Positions 35,801 to 43,660 of a DNA stretch of 64,000 nucleotides are shown piece after piece (positions within the stretch are counted from its first letter, which is position 1; each line of letters begins with the position of its first letter). Source of the DNA: an uncultured Muribaculum sp. (lineage in GTDB: Bacteria > Bacteroidota > Bacteroidia > Bacteroidales > Muribaculaceae); the NCBI RefSeq assembly GCF_910583865.1, contig NZ_CAJTYX010000002.1:62001-126000 (forward strand), written 5' to 3'. Under the pieces are notes generated by a model. The model made no database searches. It was not told where the DNA came from and worked only from the letters and a program-made list of their open reading frames with translations. The translations under genes and the position numbers were made by a program.

Positions 35801-37051
35801 ATGGCAACTATCGACAATTACAATTTCAATGGCAAGAAGGCCATCGTCCGTGTGGACTTCAATGTGCCTCTGGATGAGAACGGTAACATTACCGACGATA
35901 CCCGTATCCGTGGTGCGCTCCCCACACTCAAGAAGATACTCAACGACGGCGGAAGCCTCATCATCATGTCGCACATGGGCAAGCCCAAAGGCAAGGTGAA
36001 CCCCAAATTCTCACTCTCGCAGATCAAGGACGCCGTAGCCAAGGCTCTCGGCACCGACGTGAAGTTCGCTCCCGACTGCGCCAACGCAGCAGAGGCTGCC
36101 GCTTCCCTTAAGCCGGGCGAAGTGCTCCTGCTCGAAAACCTCCGTTTCTATCCCGAGGAGGAAGGTAAGCCCGTGGGCATCGAAAAGACCGATCCTGCCT
36201 ATGAGGATGCCAAGAAAGAGATGAAAGCCCGTCAGAAAGAATTTGCCAAGACTCTTGCAAGCTACGCTGACGTTTACGTGAACGATGCTTTCGGCACCGC
36301 TCACCGCAAGCATGCCTCGACAGCAGTCATTGCCGACTATTTCGATGCTGACAACAAGATGCTCGGCTACCTCATGGAGAAGGAAGTGAAGGCTGTCGAC
36401 AACATCCTAAGCGACATCAAGCGTCCGTTCACCGCTATTATGGGGGGTTCGAAGGTATCAACCAAGATCGGTATTATCGAGAACCTTATGGACAAGGTTG
36501 ACAATCTGATCCTCTGCGGTGGAATGACCTACACATTCTCCAAGGCACAGGGTGGCAAGATCGGCAACTCCATCGTGGAGGATGACAAGCTCGATCTCGC
36601 TCTCGACATCATCAAGAAGGCAAAGGAGAAGGGCGTGAACCTTATCCTCGGCACCGACTGCATTGCCGCTGATTCGTTCAGCAACGACGCAAAGACAATG
36701 GTATGTCCCTCCAACGATATTCCCGACGGTTGGGAAGGCCTTGATGCAGGTCCCGAGACCCGCAAGGCTTTCGCCGCAGCCATCGAGCCTTCCAAGACCA
36801 TCCTTTGGAATGGCCCCGCAGGTGTGTTTGAATTCGACAACTTCACCGCAGGATCGCGTGCTATCGCCGAGGCAATCGTGAAGGCTACCGACAATGGCGC
36901 ATTCTCGCTCGTAGGCGGTGGTGACTCTGTGGCTTGTGTCAACAAGTTCGGTCTTGCTGATCAGGTAAGCTACGTGTCTACCGGTGGTGGTGCTCTCCTT
37001 GAGGCTATCGAAGGCAAGGTGCTCCCCGGTGTAGCAGCTATCAAAGGTTAA
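35801..37051 (+). CDS. pgk: Phosphoglycerate kinase
   Basis: Glycolytic kinase making ATP from 1,3-bisphosphoglycerate. The N-domain substrate site has [13 protein letters not shown] and SHMGKPKG, the C-domain nucleotide site has [17 protein letters not shown] and [11 protein letters not shown]. It is 416 residues, normal. Codon choice is strongly C-ending (AAG, ATC, GAC), as expected for a highly expressed gene. Ends in a very strong terminator. Confidence 0.97.
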   Translation: MATIDNYNFNGKKAIVRVDFNVPLDENGNITDDTRIRGALPTLKKILNDGGSLIIMSHMGKPKGKVNPKFSLSQIKDAVAKALGTDVKFAPDCANAAEAAASLKPGEVLLLENLRFYPEEEGKPVGIEKTDPAYEDAKKEMKARQKEFAKTLASYADVYVNDAFGTAHRKHASTAVIADYFDADNKMLGYLMEKEVKAVDNILSDIKRPFTAIMGGSKVSTKIGIIENLMDKVDNLILCGGMTYTFSKAQGGKIGNSIVEDDKLDLALDIIKKAKEKGVNLILGTDCIAADSFSNDAKTMVCPSNDIPDGWEGLDAGPETRKAFAAAIEPSKTILWNGPAGVFEFDNFTAGSRAIAEAIVKATDNGAFSLVGGGDSVACVNKFGLADQVSYVSTGGGALLEAIEGKVLPGVAAIKG

Positions 37052-37084
37052 TACGCATAAAGCATATATTCCATAGTTATTTCC

Positions 37085-37119
37085 GGGCATCGGACATTTT
37101 TGTCCGATGCCCTTTTCTT
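37085..37119 (+). terminator. Terminator after pgk
   Basis: GGGCATCGGACA (37085-37096) pairs perfectly with TGTCCGATGCCC (37101-37112) around TTTT, followed by TTTTCTT. Confidence 0.93.
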
Positions 37120-37132
37120 ATAGAAGTTCTAT

Positions 37133-38343
37133 ATGTCGTTTATTGACGATGAACGTTTCTGGCAGTGGGTGGAAGCCCATGAACAGGACGATCCCATGAA
37201 ATTGCGCCTCTCATGGCATGGCCGCGAGAGCTGGATTGACGATGCTGTCCGACAGATTGAGTGCCGCCGTAAATATCGCAAGAAACTGCCGTCTGAAGTG
37301 GCATGCCGGAGATTTTATTTCCCACATCGCTCTCCGGCGAGCAGTCGACGAGCGATGAACTGGCGCGCATGCATGCGTCCATGCTTCCTGACGGCGTATG
37401 TTCCATGGTAGACTTGACGGCGGGACTTGGTGTTGATGCTATGACCTTGGCGCGTGTCACCGGTGCACATGTCGTCGCTGTCGAACGTGAGCGGGAAGTC
37501 GCAGACGCTCTCGTCCATAATGCGGCTGCAATGGGTGTCTGGATCGACGTGAAGTGCGCTGACTGTCGCGACTACCTGACGGCATTGCCCGACAGGGTCT
37601 TTGATGCGGCTTTTATTGATCCGGCCCGACGTGACGCGCGCGGCTTACGTGTCTACGGTTTGGCGGACTGTGAACCGGACGTCTTGCAGATGCTACCGCT
37701 TTTACGTAGGAAGGCGCGCACACTTATAGTGAAAATGTCACCGATGCTTGACGTATCGCAGATTTTGCGTGACCTTCCCGTTGTTAACGACCTTTGGGCG
37801 CTTGGCTCGTCTACGGAGTGCAAGGAGCTTGTGGCGAGATGCCTCCTTGCAGAAGAATCTGGTGCTATGATGGGTGCGGAGCCACGTCTGCATGCGGTCA
37901 CATCCAAGGGAGAATTCATGTTTACTCCGGCCGACGAAGTGGCGGCAAGCTGCGGCTATGGCCTCCCGGCGAGCGAGGGGTGGATATATGAGCCGTGGCC
38001 CGTTGTGATGAAGTTAGCCCCGTGGCGGTTGTTGGCCGAACGTTTCGGCATGACGCAACTACATCCCAACACACATCTCTATTATTCCCAGGAAAGGGTC
38101 GATGGTTTTCCGGGCGATGGACGGCGTATCATTGAAGTGCTTCCATTCTCTTCGTCCGTGATCAAGCGTATGCCGAAACGCTATCCGGTTATGCAGGTGG
38201 CCACGCGAAATTTCCCTCTTACAACCGACGTGCTTGCCCGCAAACTCCATGCCAGGGAAGGGCACAATGCCGTTAGGGTCATTGGTGCGACGGTAAGCCC
38301 GGATGTGCCGTCGCTCATAGTCCTGGGGGATGCAGCCATATGA
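37133..38343 (+). pseudogene. SAM-dependent methyltransferase with THUMP-like C-terminus, split by a frameshift
   Basis: Two overlapping frames together make one recognisable protein. The first (37133 to about 37302) gives MSFIDDERFWQW...KYRKKLPSEV; the second (from ATG 37303) continues PEILFPTSLSGEQSTSDELA. Bacteroidetes homologues that I recall read through this junction as one ~400-residue chain. The second part holds the SAM site VDLTAGLGVDAMTLA, AFIDPARRD and a C-terminal THUMP-like tail (VATRNFPLTTDVLARKL). The shift is equivalent to one missing base near 37300. It may be a real lesion, a sequencing error, or translation may reinitiate at 37303, since all catalytic motifs lie in the second part. 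Confidence 0.75.
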
Positions 38344-38449
38344 TTCCACAGTGTAGGTGTAATTCCTGCGTATCTTTTGATGTTTCTTCGGAATGTGATC
38401 TGATTCACGCTTAAAATCGGGAATTTTTGCTAACTTGCGTTTTACGAAT

Positions 38450-39076
38450 ATGGAAAGCTACTATACAGCAAAAATCATAGGCATCGCGCGTCACCGTCTG
38501 GAGATCGACGGCGACGGCGTTACTACGCTCGTGGCTTTTCACGGTTGCCCGCTTCTATGCCGCTATTGCCTAAATCCGCAGTCGTTCGGTAATGGTGCCG
38601 GTTTTAAGGAATATACACCCGAATCCCTCTATCAGGAAGTACGCATCGACGAGCTTTACTTCCTCGCTACACGTGGCGGCATCACATTCGGTGGCGGAGA
38701 ACCTGCCATGCGGATCGGTTTCATCCAGCGCTTCCGAAAGATTTGCGGTGACGAGTGGGGGATCAATATCGAGACATCGCTCAATGTCCCAACAGAGAAT
38801 GTTTCATCCCTGCTACCGATAGTCGACACTTTGATTATCGACATCAAGGATATGAACCCTGAAATTTACTGCGATTACACCGGACAGGATAACTCCCGTG
38901 TTCTTGATAATCTCCGGCTGATAGCCGATAGCGGCAGACAGGGAGATTGCATTATCCGCATACCGTTGATACCTGATTTCAACACCGAAGCCGACCGCGA
39001 GGCAAGCCGCGCCGCGCTTGAACAGCTCGGTTTTACCCGATTCGACCTATTCACATACCAAATACGCAAACACTGA
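38450..39076 (+). CDS. Small radical SAM protein (activase-like)
   Basis: 208-residue protein with the cluster motif CPLLCRYC (C-x3-C-x2-C) near residues 29-36, preceded by VAFHGC. GGGEPAMR is the GGE SAM-binding motif near residue 80, followed by NIETSLNV. It resembles the glycyl-radical activase branch but lacks the extra ferredoxin-type domain. A TTG 15 nt upstream is in frame, but ATG at 38450 starts the conserved core. Two nt after its stop comes the first of two Cys-rich membrane proteins, so it is probably an enzyme acting on them or on a shared target. The substrate is unknown. Confidence 0.85.
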   Translation: MESYYTAKIIGIARHRLEIDGDGVTTLVAFHGCPLLCRYCLNPQSFGNGAGFKEYTPESLYQEVRIDELYFLATRGGITFGGGEPAMRIGFIQRFRKICGDEWGINIETSLNVPTENVSSLLPIVDTLIIDIKDMNPEIYCDYTGQDNSRVLDNLRLIADSGRQGDCIIRIPLIPDFNTEADREASRAALEQLGFTRFDLFTYQIRKH

Positions 39077-40140
39077 CTATGGCACGAGGAAAACGGACAT
39101 GCAAGATACTGAAAGAGATCCGCCGGCAGATAGCCGAGGCGAACGACATAGAGTTTGTAACGTCGGAGTGCCGCTACCGTGGCGACTGCCTCGGCACATG
39201 CCCTAAGTGCGAGGCTGAAGTCCGCTACTTGGAAGAACAGCTTCGCATACGACAACTGATGGGTAAAGCCGTCGCTCTCGCCGGAATTTCAGCGGGAATG
39301 ATCCTCATGCCGGCGTGCAGTGGTGCATCATCGAATCAATCAAAAGAAACATTGCAAACCACCACTGTCGAGCCGATTGAGCAAACCGATACGATTGACA
39401 GCCAAGATGAAGGCGAACTGCCTGAAATAGACAGCACATCAAGAGTCACATCGGATTTATGCGCCGTTAAAACCGGCGAGACGGAAGAAGAATCGATGGC
39501 TATCACAATTCAGGGCGATGTGTCATTGCCCGAAGATACTGTCGCCATCAATAAAAATGAAACAGACGGTAACGCACCTGAAGAAAACAAGGTGTTTGGA
39601 ATGGTTGGTGTTACCATGCCTTCATTTCCCGGTGGTGAGGAAAAACTTAAGGAATGGATTTATCAGCATATGGTCTATCCACAGAAAGCCATGGATGATT
39701 CCATACAAGGCCGTGTTGTAATCCAGTTCTTGGTAGACTGTAATGGTAACGTATGTAATATAAAAGTGGCAAGAGGGATATGTGAGGAACTTGATAATGA
39801 AGCTATGCGGGTTGCCGAATCATTTCCTCCATTTAATCCGGCGACAATGGATGGCAAAGTTGTTGAATGTTGGTACACGCTTCCAATAACATTCAAGATA
39901 TTACCTGCTGACTGACTATGGCACGAGGAAAACGGACCTGCAAGATACTGAAAGAGATTCGTCGGCAGATAGCCGAAGCTAATGGCATAGAGTTTGTAAC
40001 GTCGGAGTGCCGCTACCGTGGTGACTGTCTCGGCACATGCCCCAAGTGCGAGGCTGAAGTCCGCTACCTGGAAGAGCAGCTCCGTGCTCGCCGGCTTATG
40101 GGTAAAGCCATCGCTCTCGCAGGAGTATCGGCAGGTGCGC
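39074..40140 (+). repeat. Direct repeat encoding the shared Cys-rich domain
   Basis: About 220 nt starting at the TGACTATGGCACGAGG junction (39074) recur at 39913 at roughly 90 percent identity. Similarity stops soon after the hydrophobic segment; the following domains are unrelated. Confidence 0.85.
39079..39915 (+). CDS. Cys-rich membrane protein with TonB-like C-terminal domain
   Basis: 278 residues. Residues 1-60 are basic and contain cysteines 8, 31, 37, 41 and 44 (C-x5-C-x3-C-x2-C, as in DCLGTCPKCEAE), a probable metal or Fe-S site. One hydrophobic segment (61-79, MGKAVALAGISAGMILMPA) ends in a lipobox-like MPAC with Cys80. An acidic Ser/Thr-rich linker follows, then a TonB C-terminal domain from about residue 175 (MPSFPGGEEKLKEWIYQHMVYP, GRVVIQFLVDCNGNV). 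The predicted topology is N-terminus in the cytoplasm and TonB domain in the periplasm. It lacks the Pro-rich spacer of classical TonB. It directly follows the radical SAM gene. Confidence 0.8.
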   Translation: MARGKRTCKILKEIRRQIAEANDIEFVTSECRYRGDCLGTCPKCEAEVRYLEEQLRIRQLMGKAVALAGISAGMILMPACSGASSNQSKETLQTTTVEPIEQTDTIDSQDEGELPEIDSTSRVTSDLCAVKTGETEEESMAITIQGDVSLPEDTVAINKNETDGNAPEENKVFGMVGVTMPSFPGGEEKLKEWIYQHMVYPQKAMDDSIQGRVVIQFLVDCNGNVCNIKVARGICEELDNEAMRVAESFPPFNPATMDGKVVECWYTLPITFKILPAD

Positions 40141-40871
40141 TTGCGATGTTCATGCCGACAGCATCATGTGCACAGACTTCTCCGGATTCGACGGCTTTCT
40201 TGAAAGACAGTATCGTTGCAACAACAACAGACACGATTCGGATTAAAGGCGTTGTGCTGAGTGGTGACACATTGCCGGATGGCAGCATATCCAAAGAACC
40301 CTTGATCGGAGCGATTGTACTTAACAGGAGCATAGGAACAGGCACGGTTTCAGATTTAGATGGAAATTTCAACATATGCGCCTATGTAGGAGACACACTG
40401 GAAGTGGAGTATGTCGGATATGAAACAATGACAATTGCAGTGACCGACGATATGCGTGATACCACCGTTACGCTTGCTCCGGCACAGGCACTGCTTGGCG
40501 AAATGGTTATCGCAGGGCTGGCTCCCGTTGTCCAACGTGAGGAACATCATTATCTTGACCTCAATGTGATTGACAAGGATGGGAATCGCATTGATAGAGA
40601 GAATCTTTATATTGAACGTATCGTAATCGATGATAACGGGGAGACGGACTCTGTATTCCTGTCGCCGGAATACTTCGATGAAAAGCATCCATGCCGGATA
40701 TACTGGGATTACGACTATGGCTTGAGGGATGAGAACGGTAATCCTGTAAAAGAGGCCACGTTAAGCATCGAGGCGGATGGCTACGACGACCCGGTTATAA
40801 TCAATGTCAAATATCCCAAACGCAACGCCAAGAAAACAGTTAAGTTCAAAAACAATAATGGAAAACAATGA
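39918..40871 (+). CDS. Cys-rich membrane protein with carboxypeptidase-regulatory-like domain
   Basis: 317 residues. The first 55 residues differ from those of the preceding protein at one position only (Asp23 to Gly), with the same five cysteines. A hydrophobic segment (61-83) ends in TASC with Cys84, again lipobox-like. The outer part has a carboxypeptidase-regulatory-like beta domain (about 100-180: GVVLSGDTLPDGS, GTVSDLDGNFNICAYVGDTLEVEYVGYE) of the kind that starts SusC proteins. The last ~130 residues are acidic, with repeated DxDGN/DDNGE turns, and not recognised. It begins 2 nt after its neighbour's stop. Confidence 0.78.
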   Translation: MARGKRTCKILKEIRRQIAEANGIEFVTSECRYRGDCLGTCPKCEAEVRYLEEQLRARRLMGKAIALAGVSAGALAMFMPTASCAQTSPDSTAFLKDSIVATTTDTIRIKGVVLSGDTLPDGSISKEPLIGAIVLNRSIGTGTVSDLDGNFNICAYVGDTLEVEYVGYETMTIAVTDDMRDTTVTLAPAQALLGEMVIAGLAPVVQREEHHYLDLNVIDKDGNRIDRENLYIERIVIDDNGETDSVFLSPEYFDEKHPCRIYWDYDYGLRDENGNPVKEATLSIEADGYDDPVIINVKYPKRNAKKTVKFKNNNGKQ

Positions 40872-40925
40872 GTGCCTTTTTCCAATAGATACTCCCAACA
40901 ATAATACCTTATTAATCACAGATGA

Positions 40926-41641
40926 ATGAATAAAACTTTAGAAGATTATATTGCAATATATTCGCAATTCAGAAATGGCAAGTTGAGCAAGCTGGAGAGG
41001 AAAAAGCGACATCTAATGTTGACGGAATGGTCTAAAAGTATAGGCCCTCATAATATTCCGGATGTACATGAATTAAGTGCATTTTGGGATAGTTATCCTG
41101 AATCATGCTATAATCGAATCTTTATAATGTATGTTGTGTTACCTGTCGTTATCTCTGACTTTGATAGTGGGAGTATTGATGGAATTAAATTATTGTTCCG
41201 TGGTTTTCAAGAAGCTTACTGGCGAAGCGTTGACAATATTGATAGTCCATTTTATATATTTTGCGACGAGACAGGACATAATTACTTTGATATTGCTGAC
41301 AGAATCCTTGAGAAAGAACCAGGGAATCTTGATGTACTGAATTTCAAATATAAGAAATTAAAATCATACCTGACGTTTTCTTTACATGAAATGCCTATAG
41401 GCATACACTTGATGGAATGGATGGTGCTTATCCGTCCGACATACCACATATGCTTAATTCCGTGAATGAATTCCAAGACCTGTCGAGACAATTAGCAATT
41501 GATGACAATAATCGAATGTGGGATGAATCGATAATTGCGGATTGTCGAAAATTTTATCCGGCATACAGAGACTATCTTCAAAGTTTGCATATTTATGCAA
41601 ACTTTGAAGAATATTTAATCCAAAATGAGATTGAGTATTAG
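40926..41641 (+). pseudogene. AT-rich gene of unknown function, frameshifted near 41400
   Basis: The first frame (40926-41465) gives 179 residues from MNKTLEDYIAIYSQF; a second frame is open through about 41400 to 41641 and gives ...HTLDGMDGAYPSDIPHMLNSVNEFQDL. The natural reading is one ~237-residue protein whose frame shifts by one base near LHEMPIG (about 41395-41404). No family was recognised and no signal peptide or membrane segment is seen; the protein is helical and rich in aromatic and acidic residues. It is clearly more AT-rich than its neighbours, consistent with recent arrival. It lies 55 nt after the Cys-rich gene. It may be intact in relatives. Confidence 0.55.
41576..41609. repeat. 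Perfect 16-bp inverted repeat
   Basis: CTTCAAAGTTTGCATA (41576-41591) and TATGCAAACTTTGAAG (41594-41609) are separated by only TT. It lies within the end of the AT-rich gene and 32 nt before its stop codon. Confidence 0.85.
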
Positions 41642-41776
41642 GCAGATTTCTGATTATTTATTTGATTAATTGCGTGGACAATAAATATAACTCCGATATA
41701 TTAAGAACGTTATGCAGAGTCGTAATGGGGTTAAGTCATGGGGGACAAGTCGGTCAGGGATGGGAATCGGTATCGA

Positions 41777-41808
41777 TTTGCACGGACGACATGGATTTAG
41801 TAACTTTG
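41777..41808 (+). promoter_or_regulatory. Predicted promoter of fabI
   Basis: TTTG at 41777-41780 and TAACTTTG at 41801-41808 are separated by 20 nt, an ideal Bacteroidetes -33/-7 pair. Leader of about 32 nt. The ~200-nt gap upstream shows nothing else. Confidence 0.75.
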
Positions 41809-41845
41809 CAGTCCGTAAACAGAATAGAAGTATATATTACAGATT

Positions 41846-42703
41846 ATGAGTTACAATCTATTGAAAGGTAAGCGCGGTGTGATATTCGGTGCGCTCAACG
41901 ACATGAGTATTGCATGGAAGGTCGCCGAACGTGCCGTAGAGGAGGGTGCGACCATCACGCTTTCCAACACTCCCGTTGCCGTAAGAATGGGCGATGTGAG
42001 CAAACTCGGTGAAAAACTTGGCGCTGAAGTTATTCCCGCTGATGCTACCAATGTCGAGGATTTAGAAATGGTGTTTCAGAAGTCGACCGAGATTCTCGGA
42101 GGCAAGATTGACTTCGTGCTTCACTCGATAGGTATGTCACCCAACGTGCGCAAGAAGCGCCTGTATGATGACATTGATTACGATCTTCTTAACAAGACGC
42201 TTGATATATCGGCCATATCGTTCCACAAGATGATACAGGCCGCCAAGAAGCTCGATGCCATAGCTGACTACGGCAGTATCGTGGCTCTCAGTTATATAGC
42301 TGCCCAGCGTACGATGTTCGGCTACAACGACATGGCCGATGCCAAAGCTCTATTGGAATCAATTGCCCGCAGTTTCGGCTATATTTACGGACGTGAGAAG
42401 CATGTACGCATCAACACAATTTCGCAGTCGCCCACGCAGACCACCGCAGGAAGTGGCGTCAAGGGCATGTCGTCGCTGATGGATTTCGCCAACCGCATGT
42501 CGCCGCTGGGAAATGCGGATGCTGACGAATGCGCCAATTATTGTATCGTCATGTTCAGCGACCTGACGCGCAAGGTCACTATGCAGAACCTGTTCCACGA
42601 CGGAGGCTTCTCCTCGATGGGAATGAGCTTGCGCGCTATGGATCAGTATGAGAAGAGCTTCGATTTATACCGTAATCCGGACGGGACAATACAGTACGGG
42701 TAA
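41846..42703 (+). CDS. fabI: Enoyl-ACP reductase (NADH)
   Basis: Reduces enoyl-ACP in the last step of each fatty acid elongation cycle. Short-chain dehydrogenase fold with the FabI-type catalytic pair Tyr160 and Lys167 (YNDMADAK, Y-x6-K), plus Tyr150 in SYIA. KGKRGVIFGALNDMSIAW is the cofactor-binding N-terminus and HSIGM the following strand. 285 residues, normal for the Bacteroidetes enzyme. Monocistronic: own promoter and downstream terminator. Confidence 0.96.
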   Translation: MSYNLLKGKRGVIFGALNDMSIAWKVAERAVEEGATITLSNTPVAVRMGDVSKLGEKLGAEVIPADATNVEDLEMVFQKSTEILGGKIDFVLHSIGMSPNVRKKRLYDDIDYDLLNKTLDISAISFHKMIQAAKKLDAIADYGSIVALSYIAAQRTMFGYNDMADAKALLESIARSFGYIYGREKHVRINTISQSPTQTTAGSGVKGMSSLMDFANRMSPLGNADADECANYCIVMFSDLTRKVTMQNLFHDGGFSSMGMSLRAMDQYEKSFDLYRNPDGTIQYG

Positions 42704-42741
42704 TAAATCTTTCTATTCCACAATATGTAAAATAATATAAT

Positions 42742-42799
42742 AAGGTGTGTCAAATCCATCCTATGTCGGGAGCGTGATTATGACACACCTTTGTTTCGT
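42742..42799 (+). terminator. Terminator after fabI
   Basis: AAGGTGTGTCA (42742-42752) pairs perfectly with TGACACACCTT (42781-42791) across a 28-nt loop, followed by a T-rich stretch. Confidence 0.7.
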
Positions 42800-42829
42800 T
42801 TGTTAGAATACTATATAGACTTTCTTACC

Positions 42830-43660
42830 ATGGAACTTATGCCAAAGAAAGGCAACGGCCTACTGTATGCCACGCTACTTCTGTTCGTGCTTCTCGGCAT
42901 GTATGGATTGCGCCGTTGCGCAGACGCAAAGAATCCTGTCGGCGTGGGAGGGATAGTACCGTCGGGTGGCGATACCATCGACGTGGCCATAGAGTACGCT
43001 CCGCTCGTCTGCTATACGTATGCCGACACGTTGGGTGGAGTACACTACGACATGCTGCGGGAGATAGCTTCAAGCCATGGTGTTGCTATAAAGTTTCATC
43101 CCGTCACGTCTTTTGACCGCAGTCTGGCATTACTTGATGACAGTGTCATCGATATGCTTGTGGCCGATGTCCCCATGACTGCTGAATTTCGCGGACGTTA
43201 CCGCTTTCTTGAGCCTGTACTTGTCGACCGGCAGGTGCTCGTGCAGCTGCGAGACTCTGTTTCCGGCCATGGCCCGGTGCGCAGCGCGCTTGATCTTGGG
43301 GGCGATACTGTGTGGATTGCGGCCGGCTCTTCGGTAGAAAGCCGCATACGCAACCTCGGACGCGAGATAGGCGACACCATATACATCATTCCGGAGAAGG
43401 AGTACGGTCCGGAGCAGTTGGCGATAATGACGGCTACGGGAGAGATACCAAGAGCTGTGATAAGCCGGAGGATAGCGGGTGAGATAGCCAAGGACTATCC
43501 TCGGCTTGACGTGGTTACGGAAGTATCATTCAATCAGTTTCAGTCATGGATAACCGGCAGGCACAGCGACATTGCGGCTGACTCTCTTGACATATGGATA
43601 AACCGTTATAAGGCAACGGATGCCTATCGTGCCCTGCTGGAGCGCTACAGGATGAAGTGA
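42830..43660 (+). CDS. Membrane-anchored solute-binding-like protein (MltF N-domain type)
   Basis: 276 residues from the ATG at 42830; a start 13 codons further up is possible but precedes the charged end of the signal anchor. One hydrophobic segment (GLLYATLLLFVLLGMYGL) followed by Cys suggests a signal anchor or lipoprotein. The rest matches a family 3 solute-binding fold: YDMLREIASSHGVAIKFHPV, DMLVADVPMTAEFRGRYRFLEPVL, DTVWIAAGSSVESRIRNL. Such domains occur alone or in front of the lytic transglycosylase MltF; here no lysozyme domain follows. A role in sensing or binding wall fragments or amino acids is inference. Its stop abuts that of the convergent esterase gene. Confidence 0.75.
   Translation: MELMPKKGNGLLYATLLLFVLLGMYGLRRCADAKNPVGVGGIVPSGGDTIDVAIEYAPLVCYTYADTLGGVHYDMLREIASSHGVAIKFHPVTSFDRSLALLDDSVIDMLVADVPMTAEFRGRYRFLEPVLVDRQVLVQLRDSVSGHGPVRSALDLGGDTVWIAAGSSVESRIRNLGREIGDTIYIIPEKEYGPEQLAIMTATGEIPRAVISRRIAGEIAKDYPRLDVVTEVSFNQFQSWITGRHSDIAADSLDIWINRYKATDAYRALLERYRMK

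Noticed and set aside
41662..41871. Open frame of 69 codons between the AT-rich gene and fabI
   Set aside because: It covers the fabI promoter and overlaps the fabI start; the product shows no protein-like pattern.
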